DNA of 64,000 bases from Thermogemmatispora carboxidivorans (GTDB lineage Bacteria; Chloroflexota; Ktedonobacteria; Ktedonobacterales; Ktedonobacteraceae), in contig NZ_JNIM01000001.1 of assembly GCF_000702505.1 (NCBI RefSeq), positions 4,998,327-5,062,326 on the forward strand, written 5' to 3'. The position numbers and the translations under genes are program-made. Shown here one piece after another: positions 47,723-56,379 of this stretch. The first letter of the stretch is position 1. Every line of letters begins with the position of its first letter. The notes below the pieces were generated by a model, which saw nothing but the letters and a program-made list of their open reading frames with translations, was not told the origin of the DNA and made no database searches.

Positions 47723-48451
47723 TCAGGCAGATGGCTTCTCGCCGATCGTCAGATAAACCTCCCAGCGCCGACTGCGCACCCGCTCTGCGCGACGACGCAG
47801 TCCATAGCGCTCCAGCGGAATGCGCCGCCCGAAAGGCGTCGCCGGCAGCTCCTCCGTCGTCAGCCCGGTCGCCTCATCGCGCTCCACTCGCACCACACGA
47901 TGGCGCTCTTCTAGAGAAGAAGAGCGCGGATAGAAGCCATAGACCAGCAGATGGACCAGCAACAGCACAGGCTGCAACAGGCCGACCGGGAGCAGATTGG
48001 CCCCCTCCACCACTACCAGACGCCCACCCGGACGCAGCACGCGCGCCACCTCAGCGATGGTATCGGGATCAAAAATATAATCAGAGGGGAAAGTACTGAC
48101 CACCGTATCAAAGGAGGCATCAGCAAAGGGGAGATGCTGGGCCTCGCCGAGCAGCACCTGACCTGGCTGACCAACCCGGCGCCGCTGCAAGGTTGCGCGC
48201 GCCGCCGCCACCATCTCCGGCGAGCGTTCAACCGCCATGCAGCGATAGCCCTGCTCACAGAGATCGGCCAGCAGATCGCCCAGACCACAGCCCAGCTCCA
48301 GCACGTCATGCCCCACCACGCGCGGCAAGACCAGCCGCTGCCAGACGCGCCACTGTCCCGCAAAAGGCACCGTGCTGGCAAAACGATAGAGATAGCGATT
48401 GCGATAGAGCGTCTCAAAAAGCACCTGCCGCAGACGCTCTCTCACACTCAC
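47723..48451 (-). CDS. class I SAM-dependent methyltransferase
   Basis: A 242-residue small-molecule or lipid methyltransferase of the Methyltransf_11/UbiE-like class. Motif I is VLELGCGLGDLLADL, the acidic loop is AVERSPEMV, and later motifs are EAQHLPFADASFDTVV and VLRPGGRLVVVEG. A hydrophobic segment (LLQPVLLLVHLLVYGFYP) in the second half may bring it to the membrane or bind a lipid substrate. It starts with GTG at 48451, overlapping the stop of the HAD gene by four bases (GTGA), so the two are translationally coupled. It is convergent with the TIR fusion gene, with a 45-base gap. Confidence 0.82.
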   Translation of the reverse strand: MSVRERLRQVLFETLYRNRYLYRFASTVPFAGQWRVWQRLVLPRVVGHDVLELGCGLGDLLADLCEQGYRCMAVERSPEMVAAARATLQRRRVGQPGQVLLGEAQHLPFADASFDTVVSTFPSDYIFDPDTIAEVARVLRPGGRLVVVEGANLLPVGLLQPVLLLVHLLVYGFYPRSSSLEERHRVVRVERDEATGLTTEELPATPFGRRIPLERYGLRRRAERVRSRRWEVYLTIGEKPSA

Positions 48452-49434
48452 AGCTCACCCGCCTTTGGAAAAATCTCCAGCAGATCGCTCAAACGCTCGA
48501 TCATCAGATCGGGCTTATACTCCTCCACGTCGCTCGCCAGCAAAGCCAACGGATCGCTCCCTGGCCCCTGCACCGTCGAGAGCACATAATCATCATCGGT
48601 CACATGCAGTCCCGGGGGCAGATCCGGCGGGAGATCGCTGGCCGCGCTCACCACCGTGGGAGGAGAGAAGGACTCTGGATGCCCGAAAGTAGCGCTGGCA
48701 CTGGCCGCCCCAGGCGCCACCAGCCGGGCCTGCAGCGCCTCACGTACGCGCGGCTTCGGCTTCCAGATCGCCAGCAGACCGAGGCGCTTGGCCCCGACGA
48801 TATCGGAGCGCAGCGAATCGCCGACCATCGCCGCCTCAGAGGGAGAGACATTGAGCGCCCGGAGCGTATGCAGAAAAATCGCGGGGTCGGGCTTGCGCAC
48901 CCCCAGATCGGCGGAAATAGCGATCGTCGCGGGCGGGAAGTACTCAAAGAGGCCAAAGGCCCGCAAATCCTCTTGAAAAGGAGGACCTCCCCAGAGGCGA
49001 TTGGTCACCACACCAAGCAGGAAGCCACGCCGGCGCAACTCTGCCAGCGTCGAGAGCGCATCATCGTAGAGCAAGCGCGAATCGATAATGCGCACGCGCA
49101 ACGCCTCAAAGAGGGCCGCCCCAAGCTGGCGATCGATCTGGCCCCAGCCCAGTTGAGCCAGCGTCTCCATCGCTATCTCGGCCCCATCTGGCTCATGGCT
49201 GGGATCACGTCGAATGCGCGCCCGCGTCTGCGCATCAAAGGCGACGCGCAACGACCGGCCCAGCGCCAAATCATCTTGATCTGGGAGGCTGCACGACTCC
49301 AGATGCGTCCGTAGGAGGGCGATCGCCTGGCAATTAGCCGCGAACTCCAGGCGACGCCAGGTCTCTTGATCCTTCCGGTACCAGAGCGTATCGCCAAGAT
49401 CAAAGAGCACGCAGCGAATGATGCGTCCCTTCAC
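48448..49434 (-). CDS. HAD-superfamily hydrolase
   Basis: A 328-residue HAD-like phosphatase. Motif 1 is VLFDLGDTLW (nucleophile Asp12). The usual +2 Asp is Gly here, a known variant but one that may lower phosphatase activity. Motif II is near GVVTNR, motif III in VRKPDPAIF and motif IV in AAMVGDSLRSDIVGAKRLG. The C-terminal 90 residues extend beyond the normal domain and look poorly ordered. The chosen start is GTG at 49434, directly before the domain; the upstream extension to 49611 is low-complexity. It is coupled to the downstream methyltransferase by a GTGA overlap, which suggests a shared pathway, perhaps lipid or cofactor modification. Confidence 0.78.
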   Translation of the reverse strand: MKGRIIRCVLFDLGDTLWYRKDQETWRRLEFAANCQAIALLRTHLESCSLPDQDDLALGRSLRVAFDAQTRARIRRDPSHEPDGAEIAMETLAQLGWGQIDRQLGAALFEALRVRIIDSRLLYDDALSTLAELRRRGFLLGVVTNRLWGGPPFQEDLRAFGLFEYFPPATIAISADLGVRKPDPAIFLHTLRALNVSPSEAAMVGDSLRSDIVGAKRLGLLAIWKPKPRVREALQARLVAPGAASASATFGHPESFSPPTVVSAASDLPPDLPPGLHVTDDDYVLSTVQGPGSDPLALLASDVEEYKPDLMIERLSDLLEIFPKAGEL

Positions 49435-49662
49435 AAGCAATAACCTCAAGTCGCTCTTCCCTTGAGCGGGGGCAGGGGCCGCCCCGCCTCTCTCCTTCCC
49501 GCCGTCGTAGCCATCCTCGCAGGCTCGCCCGAGCGCTCTCTTGTCATAGCGCCCAGGAGACTCTTCACCCGCCACCGCGAAGTGTTTGCTAGCTAACACT
49601 TCGCAGAGCAAGCAAGAGAGCTAGATAGCATCCAACGGCAGGAACGATGAACGGACAGGGGC

Positions 49663-49683
49663 AAAAAAGGACGGCCCGCCCTT
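49663..49683 (-). terminator. intrinsic terminator of clpP
   Basis: On the minus strand AAGGGC, a GGGCC loop and GTCCTT are followed by TTTT. It lies about 20 bases after the clpP stop, next to a second small GGCGG/CCGCC hairpin. It separates clpP from the HAD gene on the same strand. Confidence 0.6.
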
Positions 49684-49701
49684 GGCGGCTCCCCGCCTCA
49701 G

Positions 49702-50364
49702 CTAGCGCTCGCTCTCCTCAGCTTTGGAGAGGACATCATCGGCGAGACCGTACTCTACCGCCTGCTGCGCAGAGAGGTAGTAGTTGCGGTCAGAGTCCTG
49801 CATGATGCGCTCCACCGTCTGGCCGGTGTGACGCGAGAGGATCTCATAAATGATGCGGCGCAGGCGCAGGATCTCGCGAGCCGTGATTTCGATATCGGCA
49901 GCCTGGCCTTCAGCACCACCCAGCGGCTGATGGATCAGCACCGTCGAATTGGGCAGGCAGAAGCGCTTACCCTTGGTCCCAGCGGCCAGCAAGACCGCCC
50001 CCATGCTCATGGCCATGCCCACACAGACCGTCGAGACATCTGGCTTGACCCACTGCATGGTGTCGTAAATCGCCAGACCCGCATAGATGCTGCCACCTGG
50101 AGAGTTGATATAAAGGTAGATGTCCTTGGTCGCATCCTCGCTCTGCAGGTAGAGCAGCTGAGCCACCGTGACATTGGCTACCTGATCGTTAATGGGTGTC
50201 CCGACAAAAATGATGCGCTCCTTCAGCAGGCGCGAATAGATGTCCCACATGCGTTCGCCGCGCGGAGTCGACTCCACAACACCGGGGATGACGCCTCGCG
50301 GCTCTAGAAATTCCCTGGACTCCTTAATCCACTTGGGGTCCCGGGGGTTGAATACCGCTCCCAT
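49702..50364 (-). CDS. clpP: ATP-dependent Clp protease proteolytic subunit
   Basis: A 220-residue ClpP, the serine peptidase ring that degrades proteins unfolded by ClpX or ClpC in the cytoplasm. The fold is complete: YINSPGGSIYAG oxyanion region, Ser120 (GMAMSMGAVLLAAG), His145 (TVLIHQPLGG) and helix E (RHTGQTVERIMQD). The third catalytic residue, Asp in the usual D-R-x-x-(L/M)-S-A motif, is Asn194 here (SDRNYYLSA). Listeria ClpP1 has a similar Ser-His-Asn triad and works only with a second ClpP. An unusual 20-residue N-terminal extension (NPRDPKWIKESREF) is present. The start at 50364 follows AAGGAGCGAAC. No clpX is adjacent. Confidence 0.93.
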   Translation of the reverse strand: MGAVFNPRDPKWIKESREFLEPRGVIPGVVESTPRGERMWDIYSRLLKERIIFVGTPINDQVANVTVAQLLYLQSEDATKDIYLYINSPGGSIYAGLAIYDTMQWVKPDVSTVCVGMAMSMGAVLLAAGTKGKRFCLPNSTVLIHQPLGGAEGQAADIEITAREILRLRRIIYEILSRHTGQTVERIMQDSDRNYYLSAQQAVEYGLADDVLSKAEESER

Positions 50365-50771
50365 GTTCGCTCCTTATGATCTCAGTCAGTTCTTGTTCCT
50401 GAATATATCTTGAGAAGAAGCGGCTCTTATATCCGAGCTCTGCACTTCCTACTCTATCTGCTTATGACTGACTTGCCAGGCCAATCGCTCAAGCGTGATG
50501 CCTCCCTCCAAACCAGCTCAGATCTGGCACCGCCCGCGCAGACTGCTCGGGCACCGGCCCGGCTCCCTGTGGACATAGCCCGGTTCCTACCATCCGCTGA
50601 CCAGGCCAGCCACAGCAAAGCCGCGCTCTCTGTCTGTCCATGCCATCTGTTGTCTCTATCATATCCTATCTGCCTGCGAACCGCAAGCAGCGAGGTCGCC
50701 GCTCCAGCCCCGGCCCCTGGTGCCCTTCCAGCCTTCTCGGCTGACGCTCAGTCAGTTAAGCAATCAACTGA
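50365..50771. other. intergenic region upstream of clpP
   Basis: These 407 bases lie between clpP and the NUDIX gene. A TATATT sequence on the minus strand near 50401-50406 is a possible clpP -10, without a clear -35. No CIRCE or CtsR-type heptamers and no gene are seen. Confidence 0.4.
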
Positions 50772-51587
50772 TCATGTCAGGCGCCAGAGCGTTTCGGCAT
50801 ACCAGGCTTCACCGAAGCGCCAGCCTCCGTAGAACAAGAGGGCCGGCTCGCCCGTGGCCGAGATCTGTCCGTGGTGAGTAAAGAGGAAGGAGCGCAGGCT
50901 CTCGGCGCGCGCCGGCAGCGAGAGGAGACGCTCTATCTCCCGATCCTCCGGCTGGCGCTGCCTGACCTCCTCCAGTGGAAGACGCAGGCAGGTAAGAAAG
51001 CAAAGTTCAGGATGGGGCATCATCAGATCGTAGACCAGGCCCAGGCAGAGCTGGCGGACAATGTCTTCACTTCGCAGGCCGGTCTCCTCGCGAATCTCAC
51101 GCTGGATAGCCCCAAAGAGGTCGGGCTGCCCCACGTTATCGCGATCGCGCTCGCTCTCAGAAAAGCCACCAATGACATGATAGCGCCCCTCGTAGACATC
51201 CACGCCCCGCCGCCGCTCGATCAAAAGCTGCCCGTCGGCGGTCTCGATCACAGAGCAGACGGCCAGAGGGTTGCTCAGCTCGCGCCGCCCACGACCCTGG
51301 GCAAAGCGCGCGTCTCGGCTCGCCACATACTCTTTATAGCTGGTGACTCCTAGCTCCAGCCAGAGACATCCGTCAAGGCGCACCTCCCAGTTAGCCAGTC
51401 GATAGAGGGTCCCATTGTAGAGAGCCGCCCCGCGTTGCTGCATCTCCTGCATCTTCTGACGCCAGCATGCCTCAATGCAGTCCTCATCATCGTGCTGAGT
51501 GCGCGGCATGCGCAGGCGCTCGTCGAAGCTGACGACGAGCCGCCCGGCATCGAAGCAGCCGCGCACCAGGATTTCAAACTCGCGCAT
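50772..51587 (-). CDS. NUDIX hydrolase domain protein
   Basis: A 271-residue protein. A NUDIX core is recognisable in the second half: GGFSESERDRDN followed by AIQREIREETGLRSED, where REIREETG matches the metal-binding REUXEEXGU helix. The preceding loop has an insert of about 10 residues. The N-terminal 90 residues form a separate alpha/beta part unlike common NUDIX extensions. NUDIX enzymes split nucleoside diphosphates linked to another group; the substrate here is unknown. The start ATG at 51587 has only a modest ribosome site. It is separated from the next gene by 35 bases on the same strand, so they may share a transcript. Confidence 0.75.
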   Translation of the reverse strand: MREFEILVRGCFDAGRLVVSFDERLRMPRTQHDDEDCIEACWRQKMQEMQQRGAALYNGTLYRLANWEVRLDGCLWLELGVTSYKEYVASRDARFAQGRGRRELSNPLAVCSVIETADGQLLIERRRGVDVYEGRYHVIGGFSESERDRDNVGQPDLFGAIQREIREETGLRSEDIVRQLCLGLVYDLMMPHPELCFLTCLRLPLEEVRQRQPEDREIERLLSLPARAESLRSFLFTHHGQISATGEPALLFYGGWRFGEAWYAETLWRLT

Positions 51588-51622
51588 GGCTCGCCCTGCA
51601 CTTCTACACTGAAGAGATGTCG

Positions 51623-52237
51623 TTACGAGTAGAACCAGACAATCATTCTGACGCCATCATCGCCATAGTTGGACGCCAATGCCTCCATGACCGAGAAAGT
51701 CGCTTTCCAACTAGCACGCGCATCTTTGCGTCGCAGGCGCACAGAGCGATACACTTTTCCTCCGATTTCCCACTCCTGCCCTTCTGGCCAGGTGCAGGCG
51801 CCGAAGATCCCCTCGATCAACGAGTGACCGACTACTTCGGCAAAATCCCGATCCCAGGCGGATTTACCTTCATAAACGAGGCTACCATCTTCAGCGCGGC
51901 GGTAGCAGTGAATGCGGGCATCTGGCAATTCTGCCGGCTCTTCCCAATCAATGGCCTTGATCTCGGCCCAGGTAATCCAGCTTGCCCCAAAGATCTCATC
52001 GCCCCAGCGCTCATAGGCTGCCCGCACCTCAGGTGAGACATCCGTGGGCAGGCCGCGCCCCTCAGCGACCGGGCGAAAGTTGGCATAATTCTTGACCCCG
52101 AAGAGGCAGCCAAAGGCATCGTAGTTACGGTCATGAAAGAGAAAGCCCAGCCTGATGGCTGGTTCCCAGGGGGTAGTCTCGCTTTCCAGGATAAAGAACT
52201 GGCGGCACTCGATCCAACCGGTGATATCGACACCCAT
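51623..52237 (-). CDS. hypothetical protein of about 200 residues
   Basis: A 204-residue soluble protein (MGVDITGWIECRQFFILESE... RMIVWFYS). I do not recognise the family. The residues are rich in Trp, Tyr and acidic groups (WGDEIFGASWITWAEIKAIDWEEPAEL), with no signal peptide, membrane segment or obvious catalytic motif. It resembles small immunity- or tailocin-type proteins only in size. A strong AAGGAG before the ATG at 52237 and normal amino-acid composition support it as coding. It lies upstream of the NUDIX gene on the same strand. Confidence 0.6.
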   Translation of the reverse strand: MGVDITGWIECRQFFILESETTPWEPAIRLGFLFHDRNYDAFGCLFGVKNYANFRPVAEGRGLPTDVSPEVRAAYERWGDEIFGASWITWAEIKAIDWEEPAELPDARIHCYRRAEDGSLVYEGKSAWDRDFAEVVGHSLIEGIFGACTWPEGQEWEIGGKVYRSVRLRRKDARASWKATFSVMEALASNYGDDGVRMIVWFYS

Positions 52238-52352
52238 TGCGATCTGCTCCTTGCGTCAATGCATCTCCTTTTTTGCCCTGACAGGATGCTGCCCCCAGCT
52301 GGCTCGCCTGGGCAAGATGGTGGCAGCGGTCTGCCTGGCAGGTCAAAGCGAC

Positions 52353-53978
52353 TTACTCCCATTCGATAGTTGCAGGTGGCTTCGAGGTGATGTCATAGAC
52401 GACGCGGTTAACGCCAGGTACCTCGTTGACGATGCGATTGGCGACGCGGGCCAGCAGATCGTAGGGGAGGCGGGCCCAGTCCGCAGTCATAAAGTCCTCG
52501 GTAGTCACGGCGCGCAGCGCCACGACCTGAGCGTAGGTGCGGCCATCGCCCATCACTCCTACGCTGCGTACGGGAGTGAGCACGGCGAAAGCCTGACTGA
52601 CCTGACGATAGAGGCCGGCGCGGCGGAGTTCCTCGATGAGGATGGCATCGGCAGCCCGCAGGGTCTCCAGACGCTGCTCGTCGACAGCGCCGATGACGCG
52701 AATGGCCAGACCTGGCCCGGGGAAGGGATGCCGCCAGACCCACTCTTCAGGCAGCCCCAGAGTCAGGCCAATCTCGCGGACCTCATCTTTAAAGAGCCAG
52801 CGCAGCGGCTCCACAAGCTGCAACGTCATCTCTTCTGGCAGGCCACCGACATTATGATGGGTCTTAATGCGCGTGGCGGTGCTGGCGGTATCGCGCCCTG
52901 CGCTCTCGATGACATCAGGGTAGAGCGTCCCTTGAACCAGGAAGCTGATCAGCCCCTGTTCTTGCGCCAGGCGCAGGGCCTCCTCTTCGAAGACACGGAT
53001 AAACTCCTCGCCGATGATCTTACGCTTCTGCTCAGGGTCAGTGATCCCCTCCAGGCGAGCCAGAAAGCGTCGGCGCGCGTCAACGGCGATCAGGGGAATG
53101 TGCAGATGGCGGCTGAAGGTCTCTACAACCTGCTCAGGCTCGCCAGCCCGCATGCAGCCAGTGTCGACAAAGATACAGGTGAGGCGCTCGCCAATGGCAC
53201 GATGGACCAGCAGGGCCGCGACTGCGGAGTCGACGCCACCGGAGAGGGCACAGATGGCACGCGCCTCTCCCACTCGGCTGCGAATCTGGGCCACAGTCTC
53301 GTCAATGACCGAGCCGGGCGTCCAGTCCGCGCGACAATCACAGACGCGGAAGAGAAAATTGCGCAGGATTTCCCGCCCCTGGGGGGTGTGCGTGACCTCG
53401 GGGTGAAACTGCAGACCAATCAGACCGCCTGGCCCGGCAATCGCTGCGCAGGGATTGCTCTCGCTGCGCGCCAGCACCGTAAAGCCGGGCGGCAACTGGT
53501 CGACGCTATCGCCGTGGCTCATCCACACTCTCAAGCTGCGGTCACTTGCTGGGGCCTCCGCCCCTGGAAGATCGGCAAAGATCTCAGCAGCACGGCCCTG
53601 CTCACCAGCGACGGGCTGCAGTTCAATAGTCGCTGGCCCATACTCGCGCCGGCCCCGAGCCGGGGCGACGTGACCGCCAAGCTGATGCGCCAGCAGCTGC
53701 ATGCCATAGCAAATGCCCAGCACCGGCAGGCCGCTCTGGAGAATGGCCGGATCGCAGCGCGGAGCCTGGGCATCATAGACGCTGGCCGGCCCTCCTGAGA
53801 GGACAAACCCTTTGATATCAAGATGAGCTTTCTCACGCTGCAACTGCTCCAGCGTGGTCTCAGCCGGCACCAGCTCGCTGTAGACCTGATGCTCGCGAAT
53901 GCGCCGCGCAATGAGGCGGCTATACTGTGAGCCGAAATCGAGAACAATGATGGCCTGACGACGCGCGTAGTTTGTCAC
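52353..53978 (-). CDS. guaA: GMP synthase (glutamine-hydrolysing)
   Basis: A 541-residue two-domain enzyme that turns XMP into GMP with glutamine and ATP. The glutaminase domain shows VLDFGSQYSRLIARRIRE, the nucleophile Cys in GICYGMQLL and the His/Glu pair in FHPEVTHTP. The synthetase domain shows the PP-loop ALSGGVDSAVAALLV, VDTGCMR, and the C-terminal dimer segment ending PPATIEWE. The GTG at 53978 is preferred because GGAGGAAGG lies just upstream and it leads directly into VTNYARRQ. ATG codons at 54002 or 54014 lack a ribosome site. Confidence 0.95.
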   Translation of the reverse strand: MTNYARRQAIIVLDFGSQYSRLIARRIREHQVYSELVPAETTLEQLQREKAHLDIKGFVLSGGPASVYDAQAPRCDPAILQSGLPVLGICYGMQLLAHQLGGHVAPARGRREYGPATIELQPVAGEQGRAAEIFADLPGAEAPASDRSLRVWMSHGDSVDQLPPGFTVLARSESNPCAAIAGPGGLIGLQFHPEVTHTPQGREILRNFLFRVCDCRADWTPGSVIDETVAQIRSRVGEARAICALSGGVDSAVAALLVHRAIGERLTCIFVDTGCMRAGEPEQVVETFSRHLHIPLIAVDARRRFLARLEGITDPEQKRKIIGEEFIRVFEEEALRLAQEQGLISFLVQGTLYPDVIESAGRDTASTATRIKTHHNVGGLPEEMTLQLVEPLRWLFKDEVREIGLTLGLPEEWVWRHPFPGPGLAIRVIGAVDEQRLETLRAADAILIEELRRAGLYRQVSQAFAVLTPVRSVGVMGDGRTYAQVVALRAVTTEDFMTADWARLPYDLLARVANRIVNEVPGVNRVVYDITSKPPATIEWE

Positions 53979-54395
53979 GAGGCTACCTTCCTCCCCTTTC
54001 ATGGCCTGGATCAATGAGACTCTCCCCGCTTTACGAAGTAATACGTGTCTCTATTGTAACCCTTCACAGGCCCTTCCCGCTATCCCTCGCTCCCACCAAT
54101 CTTCGCCTGGTCGCTTGCCCATCACTCTGCTTTGGTGAGCCGAAGCGAAGAGGAGTTCCGCAGGGGAGGACGCACCGAGGAGGTGCAGCGGTCAGGCCGC
54201 CGTGAGTCGGGGAGGGCAATCGGCCAGTCTGGCAGAGAGAGCAGGAAGGACCGGGAGGTCTGTTCGCCAGGAAGACGCAGCGTTCCCGGTCCCGGTCCTT
54301 CATTGAGGGCGACGACGGCTCCCTATCTTCTGTTTGCTTGCAGGCCCGACTTGTCGAAGCAGCTGAGTCAGAGAGGGGCCTGCCAGGACCGAGGT
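53979..54395. other. intergenic region between guaA and the FabG-like gene
   Basis: These 417 bases separate two minus-strand genes. AAGGACCGGGA at 54246-54256 faces TCCCGGTCCTT at 54290-54300, an 11-base hairpin after the FabG-like gene that may end its transcript, although no T run follows. No coding sequence or riboswitch (for example a purine box) is recognised upstream of guaA. Confidence 0.45.
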
Positions 54396-55163
54396 TCAGG
54401 AGCGCGGCGCCGGCCCGCCTGAGACATAGATGATCTGCCCATTGACAAAGCCAGCCTCTTCTGAGGCCAGGAAGCAAATGACGTTAGCTACGTCCCGCGG
54501 CTGCCCCACGCGCCGCACGGGGATGCGCTTGGAGGCCTCCGCAATGACCTCCTCGGGATCAAGCCCCTGCCGGCGGGCCGAAGAACGGGTCATCTCGGTA
54601 TCAATAAAGCCGGGGGCCACGGCGTTGGTCGTGATCCCAAAAGGGCCTAACTCGATGGCCAGAGTGCGCGTGAAGCCCTGCAAGCCCGCTTTGGCTGTCG
54701 AGTAGTTGGCCTGTCCCCGGTTGCCCAGGGCCGAAGTCGAAGAGAGAGAAATAATGCGACCGTAGCGCTGCTGCACCATGTGCTTTTGCGCGGCACGGCT
54801 GCACAGAAAAGCGCCTTTCAGATGCACGCCCATGACGGCATCCCAGTCCTCTTCACTCATCTTGAAGAGGAGGTTATCGCGAATGATCCCCGCGTTGTTC
54901 ACAAGGATATCGAGCCGCCCAAACTGGCTGACTGTTTTCTCCACCGCCTCCTCAACCAGAGCGTTCTTGGAGACGTCGCAAGGCAACACAAGACACTGCG
55001 CCCCCAGACGCTCCAGCTCCTGTGCGACCTGCTGGCAGCCCTCCACGTCGATGTCGACCAGGGCGACACGCGCGCCCTCCTCGGCCATGCGCAGCACTGT
55101 CGCCGCGCCAATCCCGCGCCCGGCTCCGGTCACAAAGGCTACTCGTCCATCAAGTCGTCCCAT
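54396..55163 (-). CDS. short-chain dehydrogenase, 3-oxoacyl-ACP reductase-like
   Basis: A 255-residue SDR-family enzyme. The cofactor loop is VTGAGRGIGAAT, the structural NNAG motif is at LVNNAGIIRDN, and the catalytic Ser-Tyr-Lys set is in SLSSTSALGNRGQANYSTAKAG. The C-terminal SFT-like region ends CFLASEEAGFVNGQIIYVSGG. Asp in the VDID segment after strand 2 points to NAD(H) rather than NADPH, so it may be a FabG-like dehydrogenase and not the fatty-acid enzyme. No other fab genes are adjacent. The ATG at 55163 follows AAGGAGC. Confidence 0.85.
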   Translation of the reverse strand: MGRLDGRVAFVTGAGRGIGAATVLRMAEEGARVALVDIDVEGCQQVAQELERLGAQCLVLPCDVSKNALVEEAVEKTVSQFGRLDILVNNAGIIRDNLLFKMSEEDWDAVMGVHLKGAFLCSRAAQKHMVQQRYGRIISLSSTSALGNRGQANYSTAKAGLQGFTRTLAIELGPFGITTNAVAPGFIDTEMTRSSARRQGLDPEEVIAEASKRIPVRRVGQPRDVANVICFLASEEAGFVNGQIIYVSGGPAPRS

Positions 55164-55368
55164 AGTATGCTCCTTTTCGCAATGTGGTGAAGGCGACGTT
55201 GGTACAGGTTACATTAAGTATAGTATATCTTTAGCAATCACCAGCGCAAAGGGGCCGCTCGCTCTCTTCGCCGGTTTTGCGCTGGCACCTGCACGTCCCC
55301 CTGTCCCAACCAACGCGCCAGACCCAGGGAGCGAGGCAGCCAGAGAAGACAGCAAAGACCAGGGCCCG

Positions 55369-55722
55369 CTAGCGCCCAACCTGCTCGTGTCCCTGGGAAC
55401 GCCTGGTCGGCGTGCGCTGGGCCTCCAGGCAGGTCACCCCCTTCGGCCCGACAAAGGCGCTGTGGCGCGTGCCCGCCGGTAGAATCATGCAATCCCCTGG
55501 CCCCAGGTCAATGATACCCTCCGGCCCAGGCGTGTCAGGCAGCACAAAGCGAATGGAGCCACGCACACAGTAGAGCACCTTGTCGTAGCTGTGACTGTGC
55601 ACGGCATAGGTATCCCCCGGAGCGTTGGACCAGCTGTACGGGACAAGTCCTTGCTCCTGCATCCGCTGTCGCAATTCTTCCTCATCAGGAAGATGTGATC
55701 CTTTCCAACGAATTACTTGCAT
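55369..55722 (-). CDS. cupin-domain protein
   Basis: A 117-residue single cupin fold. The first metal motif is HSHSYDKVLYCVRG (two His and downstream Glu/Tyr replacement) and the second ends in LPAGTRHSAF. Members bind a metal and may be isomerases, dioxygenases or ligand sensors. Such short ones often give no predictable activity. The ATG at 55722 follows AAGGAG by five bases; the longer frame from 55920 covers the terminator of the CsbD gene and is not coding. It is on the same strand as, and downstream of, csbD. Confidence 0.78.
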   Translation of the reverse strand: MQVIRWKGSHLPDEEELRQRMQEQGLVPYSWSNAPGDTYAVHSHSYDKVLYCVRGSIRFVLPDTPGPEGIIDLGPGDCMILPAGTRHSAFVGPKGVTCLEAQRTPTRRSQGHEQVGR

Positions 55723-55870
55723 AGCTTCTCCTTCATGTTCTGATGCTAAGCTGGCGCCATTATCCCGGCCAATCGTATTTTCAGCAGTATAGGATGCATT
55801 TGTAAATAGCCGATGATGGCCTGCTAAAAGCTCTGTTAACAGAGACGAGTCAGCCAGATGAGCCAGAGAC

Positions 55871-55915
55871 AAAAGGACCGGGGTTCGCTCCCCGGTGTGG
55901 GAGTGAGCCCCGGTC
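55871..55915 (-). terminator. intrinsic terminator after the CsbD gene
   Basis: On the minus strand GACCGGGG (complement at 55908-55915) and CCCCGGTC (complement at 55876-55883) with an inner CTC/GAG extension form the stem. CTTTTG follows (complement of the four A at 55871-55874). It lies 85 bases after the csbD stop. Confidence 0.75.
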
Positions 55916-55999
55916 TTCACCTTTCTACGATATGAAGAGAAGCTGAAAGTAGCCAGTTCGCTGGCCAGCCAGCAAGCAGGCTGAGCAGGGAGAATCAGG

Positions 56000-56245
56000 C
56001 TAGGGCTGACGCTCCTCCTTGGCCTCTTTGGCCTTGTCGCCGGCGTGTTGGGCGGCCTCTTTCACCTGCTCGGCAGCCTCGTGCAGCTTCTCGCCGACTT
56101 TGCCGAGCAGCCCCTGGGCCTTGCCCTCCACCTTGTCGGCCTTACCTTCGGCCTGTAGCTGCTCATTGCCAGTCAGGTTCCCCAGCGACTCTTTCAGGCC
56201 ACCCTGAGCCTCTTTGGCCTTGCCTTCGAGTTCATCTTTATTCAT
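56000..56245 (-). CDS. CsbD family stress protein
   Basis: An 81-residue, Lys/Glu/Ala/Gly-rich, hydrophilic protein with the CsbD pattern (DELEGKAKEAQGGLKESLGNLTGN near the N-terminus and repeats of GKADKVEGKAQGLLGKV). CsbD-like proteins are small stress-induced proteins of unknown biochemical role, probably disordered until bound. The start ATG at 56245 follows AGGAAGGAAA. A dedicated terminator follows, so it is probably monocistronic. Confidence 0.88.
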   Translation of the reverse strand: MNKDELEGKAKEAQGGLKESLGNLTGNEQLQAEGKADKVEGKAQGLLGKVGEKLHEAAEQVKEAAQHAGDKAKEAKEERQP

Positions 56246-56379
56246 CGTAGTGTTTCCTTCCTTTCTTAGTCATCTATCACCTGATCTCTCCTTGGGCGCA
56301 AGTACGCCAGCCAAACAGACCAGCATACCCCTGGCAATCGCCGCCTGGCCTATGAGGATCACAGAGAGGATCGACCCTT

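Noticed and set aside
48193..49314. 373-codon plus-strand frame
   Set aside because: Antisense to the HAD hydrolase and methyltransferase genes; rich in Arg/Pro/Ala without any domain pattern.
52155..53798. 547-codon plus-strand frame
   Set aside because: It is fully antisense to guaA, whose motifs are certain; the frame is open only because of GC-rich codon use.
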